The notes: a model not told the origin generated them from the sequence alone. Positions 1 to 6,332 are shown, numbered from the stretch's first letter. The stretch: DNA of 7,316 nucleotides from Candidatus Delongbacteria bacterium (GCA_013139625.1 WTAK01000165.1:1-7316); one strand, 5' to 3'. Numbers and translations are program-made.

Positions 1-197
1 TTGTCTTTCAAGTCACCTCTGAATAGTCGGCATTCTACGCCAATATTTCGGATCGTGTTCTGTGTTTGAAGTGCTTCTTCTTCTGAGAAATTATAATGCA
101 AAGCAATATCGTAGCCTGATCTTGCTAACTCTATAGCAATTTCAGCCCCGATCCTTTTTGCTGCACCTGTTATTAATGCTGCTTGATTATTTGACAT
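1..197 (-). CDS. SDR-family oxidoreductase, probable pteridine reductase/FolM-like (partial, N-terminus only)
   Basis: The first 65 or so residues are visible; the gene continues past the left edge. The product starts MSNNQAALITGAAKRIG and then runs through a typical Rossmann beta-alpha-beta, reaching RGDLKD, the usual acidic turn after beta-3. The nucleotide-binding motif is TGAAKRIG (about residues 10-17), with Arg where most SDRs have Gly (TGxxxGxG). The TGxxxRxG form is known from pteridine reductase PTR1 and bacterial FolM (dihydromonapterin/dihydrofolate reductase), which are NADPH-dependent. The start lies 2 nt after the folE stop, with an AGGG Shine-Dalgarno inside the end of folE, so the two are probably translationally coupled. 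That neighbour strengthens a pterin-reducing role. The catalytic Tyr-x-x-x-Lys lies outside the window, so the substrate is inferred; a generic SDR such as FabG-like cannot be excluded. Confidence 0.8.
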   Translation of the reverse strand, partial: MSNNQAALITGAAKRIGAEIAIELARSGYDIALHYNFSEEEALQTQNTIRNIGVECRLFRGDLKD

Positions 198-199
198 TA

Positions 200-763
200 T
201 TATTTCCCTATTAAGCTCAAGAATTCCGATCTTGTGGCATTTTCATCTCTGAAGGAACCAAGCATGCATGAAGTTGTCATAACTGAATTCTGTTTCTCAA
301 CTCCTCTCATCATCATACATAAATGTTGAGCCTCAATAACAACTCCTACTCCTTCTGCATCTGTATATTTCAAAATGGTCTCTGCTATCTGCCTTACCAA
401 ATTTTCCTGAATTTGAAGTCTTCTTGAAAACACATCAACGATTCTGGCAACTTTTGATAATCCGAGAACTTTCCCATTCGGAATGTATGCAACATGACAT
501 TTTCCTATAAAAGGAAGAATATGATGCTCACACAATGAATAAAGTTCAATATCTTTTACGATGACCATATCATCATTGGAAGTTTCAAATATTGCTCCGT
601 TTACCACCTTGTCAATATCTTCCGTGTATCCTTTCGTAAGAAATCTAAATGCTTTTGCAGCTCTCTCAGGAGTAGTTAATAAACCATCTCTATTCAGGTC
701 TTCTCCGATATCAGTCAATATCCCTTTAAAATGCTCTTCAAGTTTTTTAGTTGTTTCAGGCAT
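200..763 (-). CDS. folE: GTP cyclohydrolase I (FolE, type I)
   Basis: Converts GTP to 7,8-dihydroneopterin triphosphate, the first step of folate and other pterin pathways; cytosolic, normally a homodecamer. With the start chosen here it has 187 residues, close to the Bacillus subtilis form. Seen: the TPERAAKAF helix (31-39), [17 protein letters not shown] with Zn ligands C78 and H81, [20 protein letters not shown] (90-109), the QENL segment (119-122), and HLCMMMRG with the third Zn ligand C149. All family key residues are present, so this is the Zn-dependent type, not FolE2. I chose the ATG at 763 because GAGG lies 8 nt upstream and the conserved domain begins there. In-frame ATGs at 781 and 862 give 193 or 220 residues but lack a good ribosome site, and the longer one would translate a palindromic repeat. 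It is the first gene of a pair with the downstream reductase. Confidence 0.96.
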   Translation of the reverse strand: MPETTKKLEEHFKGILTDIGEDLNRDGLLTTPERAAKAFRFLTKGYTEDIDKVVNGAIFETSNDDMVIVKDIELYSLCEHHILPFIGKCHVAYIPNGKVLGLSKVARIVDVFSRRLQIQENLVRQIAETILKYTDAEGVGVVIEAQHLCMMMRGVEKQNSVMTTSCMLGSFRDENATRSEFLSLIGK

Positions 764-771
764 AATATTAT

Positions 772-775
772 CCTC
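772..775 (-). promoter_or_regulatory. Shine-Dalgarno site deciding the folE start
   Basis: On the minus strand GAGG stands 8 nt before the ATG at 763 (GAGG-ATAATATT-ATG). The upstream in-frame ATG at 781 is preceded by the GTGCCGTG arm of a hairpin and has no purine-rich site. The ATG at 862 has only a GAG 2 nt away. This supports a 187-residue FolE. Confidence 0.6.
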
Positions 776-783
776 GCTCATTG

Positions 784-859
784 CACGGCACTGAAGTACC
801 GTGTTCCATACTTTAGTGTTGTCTTTTTTTATTTTAGGACAAGGGATTTCAATCCCTTG
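784..859. repeat. Pair of inverted, covarying 20-bp palindromes (REP/BIME-like element) in the folE leader
   Basis: Palindrome A at 784-803 (plus strand CACGGCACTGAAGTACCGTG) has 9-nt arms and a 2-nt centre. Its one imperfect pair (789/798) is a G-U pair when read on the folE strand. Palindrome B at 840-859 (plus strand CAAGGGATTTCAATCCCTTG) has perfect 9-nt arms. Read on the minus strand, B becomes CAAGGGATTGAAATCCCTTG and matches A at 14 of 20 positions, including the central TGAA. The six differences form three stem pairs that change together. The units are therefore the same hairpin family in opposite orientation, 36 nt apart. This layout resembles REP pairs (BIMEs) mobilised by REP-associated tyrosine transposases; no transposase is in the window. 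Alternatives are a two-site operator or a pair of RNA hairpins controlling folE. Confidence 0.6.
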
Positions 860-874
860 CATTTCTCAATATGA

Positions 875-903
875 AAGATAATATAAAATAAGCTCTTGAC
901 CAA
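875..903 (-). promoter_or_regulatory. Possible folE promoter
   Basis: Read on the minus strand, TTGGTC (903-898), a 17-nt spacer, then TATCTT (880-875). Both boxes are only moderate matches to sigma-70 consensus. If used, the transcript would start near 868 and carry both palindromes as hairpins in a leader of about 105 nt before the chosen start. This is a visual match in AT-rich DNA, so it is tentative. Confidence 0.3.
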
Positions 904-926
904 TACATTTTTATTATTGTTATAGC
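896..926 (+). promoter_or_regulatory. Possible promoter of the hprK cluster
   Basis: TTGACC (896-901) is followed after a 19-nt spacer by TATAGC (921-926), preceded by TG at the extended -10 position (TGTTATAGC). The spacer is longer than ideal. It overlaps the candidate folE promoter on the other strand, so the two divergent units may share one control region. It would leave an untranslated leader of roughly 90 nt before hprK. Confidence 0.3.
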
Positions 927-1011
927 ATTAAATATTACTTAACTTTAAATACTAGAACGCTTAGTGTGATTTTAATTGTTACAAATGCTTTCTGTAATAG
1001 TAATAAATTTT

Positions 1012-1015
1012 GAGG
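1012..1015 (+). promoter_or_regulatory. Shine-Dalgarno site deciding the hprK start
   Basis: GAGG at 1012-1015 lies 6 nt before the ATG at 1022. The in-frame TTG at 1010 overlaps this site and has no site of its own, so the ATG is preferred. Confidence 0.65.
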
Positions 1016-1021
1016 TTTATT

Positions 1022-1996
1022 ATGCAAAAGAGTATCTCAGTAAAATGTTTCTACGAACAAACAAAGCCAACACTGAAGCTAAGACCGATGATAAAGAGCT
1101 TACTCGGCGGAGATAAAAGAATAACAAAAAGTGGACTAAATAAACCCGGGCTCGCACTTACAGGATATTTTAAAGGGTTTAAATGTGAGTATTTACAAGT
1201 GTTTGCACCTACCGAAGTAAATTACATAAACGAAAGAATAAAGAATAATGATATCAAAAATTTTGAAAAATTTTGCAAATACGATATTCCGGGAATTATT
1301 TGCCAAGGAAAGAAACGGATTCATCCGGACTTTGTTGCAATGTGTGAAAAAAACAATATTCCTCTATTTAAAACTACCATTTATTTCCATTCACTTTATC
1401 ATAAAACAATAGAATTTTTAGATAATCGATTTGCTCAATCTACTCAAATACATGGAACTCTTGTTGATGTTTACGGCACCGGACTTTTAATTATGGGTAG
1501 AAGTAGCATCGGTAAAAGTGAAATTGCTTTAGACTTGGTGGAAAGAGGTCATAGACTTGTTGCAGATGATGTTGTTACCGTCACAAAGAGAGGTGAGCAG
1601 GTTCTAATCGGTACAAATCATGGCGATTATACACCTTTCATGGAAATTCGTGGATTGGGGATCATAAATGTTAAAGAAATGTTTGGAACAAGAGCAATCA
1701 GGGTACAAAAAAGGGTTGAGATGGTAATACTTTTGGAAGATTGGAAAGCAGATGGAAATTATGAAAGGGTCGGAGAAGAAGATACTACCATTAAAATACT
1801 TGGTGTTGAGCTTCCGAGAGTAAAATTGCCTATCTATCCTGGAAAAAATATTACTGTTATCGCAGAAACTATCGCTCTTAACCTACACTTGAAAGTTTAT
1901 GGTTATAATGCAGCAAAAGAATTCAATAAACTTCTCATAAGCAAAATGAAAAGACAAAAGAAACTAAATTCATATTTGAGTAAAGACTATGAATAA
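1022..1996 (+). CDS. hprK: HPr kinase/phosphorylase (HprK)
   Basis: Bifunctional enzyme that phosphorylates and dephosphorylates a regulatory Ser of HPr, tuning the phosphotransferase system to energy state; cytosolic hexamer. The 324-residue length is normal. An N-terminal domain (about 1-130) precedes the kinase domain. Seen: IHGTLVDVYGTG with H144, P-loop GRSSIGKS (159-166), VADDVV with D182/D183, the family signature EIRGLGIINV (208-217), R249 in YERVG, and YPGKN (272-276) where most members read RPGRN. The P-loop has Ser where GxSGxGKS is usual, but G159, G164, K165 and S166 remain. It is first of five same-strand genes and overlaps the next by 8 nt. The HPr substrate gene is not in the window. 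In Gram-negative bacteria HprK often serves a regulatory rather than sugar-transporting PTS, which fits the EIIA neighbour. Confidence 0.95.
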   Translation: MQKSISVKCFYEQTKPTLKLRPMIKSLLGGDKRITKSGLNKPGLALTGYFKGFKCEYLQVFAPTEVNYINERIKNNDIKNFEKFCKYDIPGIICQGKKRIHPDFVAMCEKNNIPLFKTTIYFHSLYHKTIEFLDNRFAQSTQIHGTLVDVYGTGLLIMGRSSIGKSEIALDLVERGHRLVADDVVTVTKRGEQVLIGTNHGDYTPFMEIRGLGIINVKEMFGTRAIRVQKRVEMVILLEDWKADGNYERVGEEDTTIKILGVELPRVKLPIYPGKNITVIAETIALNLHLKVYGYNAAKEFNKLLISKMKRQKKLNSYLSKDYE

Positions 1997-2369
1997 AATG
2001 CTCATCATATCTCATGGCGAACTTGGAAAAGAACTTTTGAATACTGCAAAACAGATCATTGGAAATTTTCCACCTGAGTTTATTTCAGCTATTTCAAATA
2101 AAGACCTTTCGCTTTCAGATATTATTGATATAATAACAGACATTACTCTCAAAGACCCGGATAGTTTTTATATACTTGCTACTGATTTTCCTGGTGGAAG
2201 TTGTTTTATAGCATCAAAAAAAGTTTCCTCATCCAGCGATAGGATCATTACAATATCCGGTCTAAATATTTCTATGATACTTTCATTCTTAACAAAAAGA
2301 AATAGTTATTCAGGTAAGGAGCTTGCAGAAATAATTAAAATAGATGGCAACAGGGCGATTATTTCTTAA
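1989..2369 (+). CDS. PTS EIIA component, mannose (Man) family
   Basis: A 126-residue single-domain protein. It has the Man-family EIIA layout: MNKMLIISHGELGKELL with the likely phosphoacceptor H9, then ATDFPGGSCFIASKKV (64-79) corresponding to the family's D-x-x-GGS loop, and GLNISMILSFL (91-101) corresponding to the usual GvNlPMl segment. The family takes phosphate from HPr on the His and passes it to EIIB. No EIIB, EIIC or EIID gene is visible, so a regulatory role is more likely than sugar uptake. It starts 8 nt inside hprK (an alternative ATG lies 9 nt later) and ends 3 nt before the next gene, implying one transcript and coupled translation. The pairing with hprK supports the call. ManX would be a plausible name, but function as a mannose transporter is not supported. 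Confidence 0.85.
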   Translation: MNKMLIISHGELGKELLNTAKQIIGNFPPEFISAISNKDLSLSDIIDIITDITLKDPDSFYILATDFPGGSCFIASKKVSSSSDRIITISGLNISMILSFLTKRNSYSGKELAEIIKIDGNRAIIS

Positions 2370-2372
2370 TTT

Positions 2373-3146
2373 ATGACAAAAAAAAAATTATTCATACTTA
2401 CTCTGACCATTTTTATTTCACTTTTTTCTCAGATCAAAAATGACTCTATAAAGGTGAAATTATTCCCTTTCCAAAATGGTGAATATCTACACTTTAAGAT
2501 CAGCTATGGATACATGCTGGCCGGATATGCAACGATCGAAACCAGAGAGAATAAGCACTACAAAGGTAAGGATTGTTTCATTTTCAAAACAACTGCAAAA
2601 TCCAGAAAAGCATTTAATTGGATCTATAAGGTTAGAGATTGGACGAGATCGTACTTCGATAAAGATTCAATTAGGTCAGTACGGTTTGAAAAACATCTGA
2701 GAGAAGGATCATATCATGTAGATATTGAGATAGATTATGATCAGGATAATCACATTGCACAATATTCAAAAAAGAAAAAAGGCAAGAAGGCTAAAAAGAA
2801 AGAAATTAAGATACCACCTAATGTTATTGATGCTTTATCCGCTCTATTTTATATCAGGATGCAAGATCTTAAAATAGGTCAAAGTATCCTTATTCCTGCA
2901 ACGGACAACGCAAAAATTTATAATATCAAAGTTCTTATACTAAGAAAAGAAAGAATTAAAACTAAAGCAGGCAAATTCAATTGTATCGTAGTTGAACCTG
3001 TTATGGCAGATGGCGGAGTATTCAAGAAAGATGGCAAAGTGCAAGTTTGGCTTACAGATGACGAGAAAAAAATGCCTGTTAAAATGGAAACAAAACTATT
3101 CTTTGGATCTATTGTTGCTGAACTTGATTGGTTCCTTGTTAAATAA
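2373..3146 (+). CDS. DUF3108-family periplasmic protein with lysine-rich insert
   Basis: 257 residues. The start MTKKK plus a hydrophobic stretch (about 6-19) looks like a signal peptide, with no lipobox Cys, so export to the periplasm is inferred. The rest follows DUF3108: FPFQNGEYLHFKISYGYMLAGYATI (31-55), then FNWIYKVRDWTRSYFDKDS, then DALSALFYIRMQDLKIGQS (153-171), IKTKAGKFNCIVVEP (195-209) and VWLTDDEKKMPVKME (225-239). The family is common in Gram-negative bacteria and its biochemical role is not settled. Residues 133-143 are very basic (nine Lys of eleven), sitting in the loop before the DALSALFY helix. The gene lies 3 nt after the EIIA stop and 12 nt before lpxK, which suggests an envelope or lipid A connection (inference). 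Its Shine-Dalgarno is weak, so coupling to the gene before is likely. Codons 2-5 include ten A in a row. Confidence 0.82.
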   Translation: MTKKKLFILTLTIFISLFSQIKNDSIKVKLFPFQNGEYLHFKISYGYMLAGYATIETRENKHYKGKDCFIFKTTAKSRKAFNWIYKVRDWTRSYFDKDSIRSVRFEKHLREGSYHVDIEIDYDQDNHIAQYSKKKKGKKAKKKEIKIPPNVIDALSALFYIRMQDLKIGQSILIPATDNAKIYNIKVLILRKERIKTKAGKFNCIVVEPVMADGGVFKKDGKVQVWLTDDEKKMPVKMETKLFFGSIVAELDWFLVK

Positions 3147-3158
3147 ATTAATTGGTTT

Positions 3159-4214
3159 ATGGAATTATTTAATAGTAAAATATTGTTCATCGTATTATCC
3201 CCCTTGCTTTTACTATTGTCGTTAATATTCTCCTTCATAGTGATCGTACGACATATTTTATATAACTTAGGGATCTTAAGATCGCATAAAGTTTCCGGGA
3301 AAGTCATTTCTATTGGAAATATTACAGTGGGTGGAACACGAAAAACACCTACAGTAAGTAGCCTTGTCAAAGAATTAACTTCTGCCGGTAAAATATCCAC
3401 TGTAATTACAAGAGGCTATAAAAGGGAAAGCAATGATCAATTTGTTGTTCATGATGGGAAAAAATTGTTTGGAAATGTCAAAAATTCCGGTGATGAACCG
3501 TTTATAATTGCATCGTCAACAAATACTCCTACAATTTGCAATAGCGATAGGGTCTCTGCAGCTAAATTTGCAATTGAAGAATTCGACTCTGAATTTATCG
3601 TTCTAGATGATGCTTTTCAGCACAGAAAAATAAAAAAAGATATTGATATAGTTCTAATCGATGAAAGAAGATTCTTGGGTAATAAATTCCTTTTGCCATT
3701 TGGGATGTTAAGAGATCATACATTCAGACTTAATTCTGCTGATATATTGATTTTATCAAAAGTAAGTTTTGTCGATAGTAACTTAAATTCTAGAATAGAC
3801 TATTTGAAAAAATTCGGTAAAAAGATAATCATCTCAAAGATAATTGCAGATACTATCAAAAATAATAACGAAGAATTAAAACTGGAAAATATCATAGATA
3901 ATAACCTGTTCTTATTCTGCGGAATAGGTGATCCAAAGAATTTTTATTCCACTTTTAAAGATATGAAAGTCATCGGTCAAAGATCTTTTTCAGATCATTA
4001 TTCTTATGCGCCTGAAGATATAGAAAATATCCTAGAAACTTCTGCAAAATATATTATTACTACACAAAAAGACTTTGTAAAGTTACCTGATGAACTTCAG
4101 AAAAATGATAGAATATTTTATTTAGAACTAAACCTTGAGTTCTATAATAAAAAATTTGAAAAAACTTCTTTACTTGAAACTATTTTCATGGAAATACCTG
4201 AATGGCAGAATTAA
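3159..4214 (+). CDS. lpxK: Tetraacyldisaccharide 4'-kinase (LpxK), P-loop variant
   Basis: Adds the 4'-phosphate to the lipid A disaccharide using ATP at the inner membrane's cytoplasmic face. 351 residues, normal length. An N-terminal membrane segment (about 8-31) is followed by the kinase core: VISIGNITVGGTRKTP (49-64), ITRGYKRE (83-90), GDEPFIIA (111-118), LDDAFQHRKIKKDIDIVLID (149-168) with D150/D151, SDHYSYAPED (278-287) with the D279-H280 pair, and TTQKDFVKLP (301-310). RGYKR and DDAFQH resemble Bacteroidetes LpxK. The odd feature is R61: the family has Gly here (GGTGKTP), so the Walker A motif is broken by what could be one base change (CGA for GGA). The rest looks intact, so I annotate it as functional with reservation. 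No good Shine-Dalgarno is seen; it lies 12 nt after DUF3108 and overlaps the next gene by 13 nt. Confidence 0.93.
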   Translation: MELFNSKILFIVLSPLLLLLSLIFSFIVIVRHILYNLGILRSHKVSGKVISIGNITVGGTRKTPTVSSLVKELTSAGKISTVITRGYKRESNDQFVVHDGKKLFGNVKNSGDEPFIIASSTNTPTICNSDRVSAAKFAIEEFDSEFIVLDDAFQHRKIKKDIDIVLIDERRFLGNKFLLPFGMLRDHTFRLNSADILILSKVSFVDSNLNSRIDYLKKFGKKIIISKIIADTIKNNNEELKLENIIDNNLFLFCGIGDPKNFYSTFKDMKVIGQRSFSDHYSYAPEDIENILETSAKYIITTQKDFVKLPDELQKNDRIFYLELNLEFYNKKFEKTSLLETIFMEIPEWQN

Positions 4215-5443
4215 AATATTTAAAAATATATTCTGCTGAAACTGATATTTGTACACTTTGCGGTACTTGCAGAACAGTATGCCCTGTCTTTTTAGAAGAA
4301 GGCATTGAATCATCTTCTACCAGAGGAAGAATTAGCTTGATTAACGGAGTAATAACCGACAAACTTAACATAACAAATGATCTTTCTGAAAAACTGCAAG
4401 CTTGTATGAACTGCAGAAAATGTATTGAAGTATGCCCTGCCAATGTTAATTTCACAGATCTTATTATTGCTGCTAAAGCCGATATTCATCTAAACAATAA
4501 AAAATACTTTAAAGTTGTTTTTCTGAAATATTTATTCAATTCAAATCCCACTATCAGTAATTTTTCTCACAAATTTTTAAGAACTATCCGTAAGTTTCTG
4601 TATAAGAAAAAAACTGATGTTCGTAGTCTAATTGGTAAACTTATTTTTAAACTTCTAAGACTCCCAAGTACATTCATAATACCCGCACTACCTGAGAGAT
4701 TCTTCTTCGGAATGAAATCTAGGCATGAACTTGTAGGTGAGCAAAAAAAGAGAGTAGCTCTATTCCTGGGTTGTGGTGGCAAATATAATTATCCTCAGAG
4801 CTCTGATCATTTAATTAACATATTACGAAAAAGCGGAATCGAAGTACTCATCCCTGCAAATCAAGTATGTTGTGGATCTCCACTGCTTGATAACGGAAAT
4901 GTTAAGCTTGCAAAGAGCAATGCACTTAAAAACCTAAAAATTTTTAATAATATTCAGGATATTTCTGCAGTTTTAGTACAATGTTCAAGTTGTAGTTATA
5001 TGCTTAAGCATCAATACAATAATTTTCTGGGGGTTGGTAAATTCAAAACTCCTGTTGTTGATATTATGGAATTTATAAAGAATGAAGATATCGATCTTAG
5101 CCCAAGATATACTTCCAAAGTATCTTGCCATGTTATGCTGAGAAATCACAATGATATTAACAAAGACAATTTTATCAATGATACTGTAAGTTCTGTTTAT
5201 TCTGAAAACTTCATTGGAGATATTTCAGATGATAAATGTTGTGGAGCATCGGAGTTATATAAGACCGGCAATTATGCAACCCGAAAAATAATTACACATA
5301 GTTTTCTTGAAAAATATATTAAAAAAGATGTTGGCTATATTGCTTGCACTTCATTCGCTTGTATTCATAAAATAAACGAAGAAGCATCACTGCAAAACAA
5401 AGATCTTAAAGCTGTGAGTATTACTGATATTTTTGAAGTTTGA
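4202..5443 (+). CDS. GlcF/LutA-like (Fe-S)-binding oxidoreductase subunit
   Basis: 413 residues, about the size of glycolate oxidase subunit GlcF. Two [4Fe-4S] ferredoxin motifs come first: C17, C20, C23, C27P and C68, C71, C74, C78P. Then come two CCG domains. CCG1 is complete: C191, 31 residues, C223-C224-G, 36 residues, then C261xxC264. CCG2 has C309, C346-C347-G and then C382-x4-C387 rather than CxxC. CCG domains bind an Fe-S cofactor in HdrB, GlpC, LutA and GlcF proteins, which act as electron carriers beside a flavin dehydrogenase. No FAD partner (GlcD/LldD type) is in the window, so the substrate is unknown. The start overlaps the end of lpxK by 13 nt, placing it last in the hprK cluster. 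It ends 4 nt from the convergent HDOD gene with no terminator in the gap. Confidence 0.88.
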   Translation: MAELKYLKIYSAETDICTLCGTCRTVCPVFLEEGIESSSTRGRISLINGVITDKLNITNDLSEKLQACMNCRKCIEVCPANVNFTDLIIAAKADIHLNNKKYFKVVFLKYLFNSNPTISNFSHKFLRTIRKFLYKKKTDVRSLIGKLIFKLLRLPSTFIIPALPERFFFGMKSRHELVGEQKKRVALFLGCGGKYNYPQSSDHLINILRKSGIEVLIPANQVCCGSPLLDNGNVKLAKSNALKNLKIFNNIQDISAVLVQCSSCSYMLKHQYNNFLGVGKFKTPVVDIMEFIKNEDIDLSPRYTSKVSCHVMLRNHNDINKDNFINDTVSSVYSENFIGDISDDKCCGASELYKTGNYATRKIITHSFLEKYIKKDVGYIACTSFACIHKINEEASLQNKDLKAVSITDIFEV

Positions 5444-5447
5444 TATT

Positions 5448-6299
5448 TTACTTTAAATTATATAATGATAAAATTTTGGGAATTTTAGTGTCCACGGTCC
5501 CTATGATGCCTGCTTCAGTATAAACATCATCTTCTCTTAGACCTATTTTATAAATTGAATGCCCAACATCCCAATTGTTTATAATCGGTTTCTTAAAATC
5601 AAGTATTTCTAATGCTAAGGCATCTGCCACCGCAAGGACATTTATAATAAATATAAAATCAGCGGTAAATTTACGATATTCTAATTTCGTATGATTTAAA
5701 CAAATATATGAGAATATTGAAGGAAGTTCCCATTTATTTATCATCATATACCCTATTTCATTATGGTGAACGATCTCATTAATATTATCTAGATCAATCG
5801 ACTCATTAATATTAAATACGGTGTTGTTTAATTCTTCATTAAAATATCTGGTTGCAAATACTTCTCCGATATCATGAAATAAAGAATATAAATAAAAATT
5901 TTCAGGATTGTGTTTTGTTTTTCTGAATAAATTTATTTTTTCGATAATATCTTTACTGATATTAGCTGCTGTTATTATCTTCTTCAATACTATTGCAGTA
6001 TTTTCATTTTTATTCAGAGCTAAAATTGAACAAGTATATAAAATATTTCTTAAATTGTTGATACCAAGTTTTTTTATGGTATGAGAAATGTTTTCTTCAA
6101 AATTTTCAGATCTTCTTGATTCAGGTATAAAATTCTTAAATATTTCAGAGAATACTTTATTGGAAGTAATGTATGAAATTACTTGACTAAAATCAGTATT
6201 TCCGGCTTTTAGATTTTTATTTAATTGGTGTATTTCTTTTGGATAGTTGGGTAACTTATCGATCAATTCAAGTATCTTACTTAAACTAACTATCTCCAT
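5448..6299 (-). CDS. HDOD-domain protein
   Basis: 283 residues, cytosolic by lack of signal or membrane segments. The pattern is that of HDOD domains: LPNYPKEIHQLNKNL (16-30) for the usual 'LP.lP....ql' start, ISHTIKKLGINNLRNIL (71-87) for 'si..Ai..LG...l..l', YLYSLFHDIGEVFATRYF (136-153) with H142-D143, then HHNEIGYMMINKWELPSIFSYICLNH, which splits as 178-203. HDOD is a relative of HD phosphohydrolases that usually lacks full metal-site residues and is found in signalling and regulatory proteins. Here it stands alone with no GGDEF, EAL or receiver domain, so the role is unknown. The start has AGGA 5 nt upstream. A strong terminator for the gene behind it lies just upstream, so it probably needs its own promoter. 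It converges on the hprK cluster with a 4-nt gap. Confidence 0.82.
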   Translation of the reverse strand: MEIVSLSKILELIDKLPNYPKEIHQLNKNLKAGNTDFSQVISYITSNKVFSEIFKNFIPESRRSENFEENISHTIKKLGINNLRNILYTCSILALNKNENTAIVLKKIITAANISKDIIEKINLFRKTKHNPENFYLYSLFHDIGEVFATRYFNEELNNTVFNINESIDLDNINEIVHHNEIGYMMINKWELPSIFSYICLNHTKLEYRKFTADFIFIINVLAVADALALEILDFKKPIINNWDVGHSIYKIGLREDDVYTEAGIIGTVDTKIPKILSLYNLK

Positions 6300-6332
6300 A
6301 TTGATCCTAATAAGTTTATTAAAAGTGTATAT

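Noticed and set aside
561..794. 77-residue open frame on the plus strand
   Set aside because: It lies antisense to folE, has no ribosome site and no family resemblance; FolE motifs are unambiguous on the other strand.
784..859. CRISPR array
   Set aside because: Only two repeat units, in opposite orientation and differing in sequence; no spacers or cas genes.
2476..2700. 74-residue open frame inside the DUF3108 gene
   Set aside because: Alternative frame of a well-supported gene, no domain pattern.
2992..3225. 77-residue plus-strand frame bridging DUF3108 and lpxK
   Set aside because: Overlaps both real genes in another frame and shows no motif.
2918..3400. 160-residue minus-strand open frame
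   Set aside because: Antisense to DUF3108 and lpxK; low-complexity translation with no recognisable motif.
4186..4455. 89-residue minus-strand open frame
   Set aside because: Antisense to the ferredoxin motifs of the Fe-S gene.
4567..4782. 71-residue minus-strand open frame
   Set aside because: Antisense to the Fe-S gene, no support.
5441..5460. Bidirectional terminator between the convergent Fe-S and HDOD genes
   Set aside because: The gap is 4 nt and the surrounding AT-rich sequence shows no stable hairpin.
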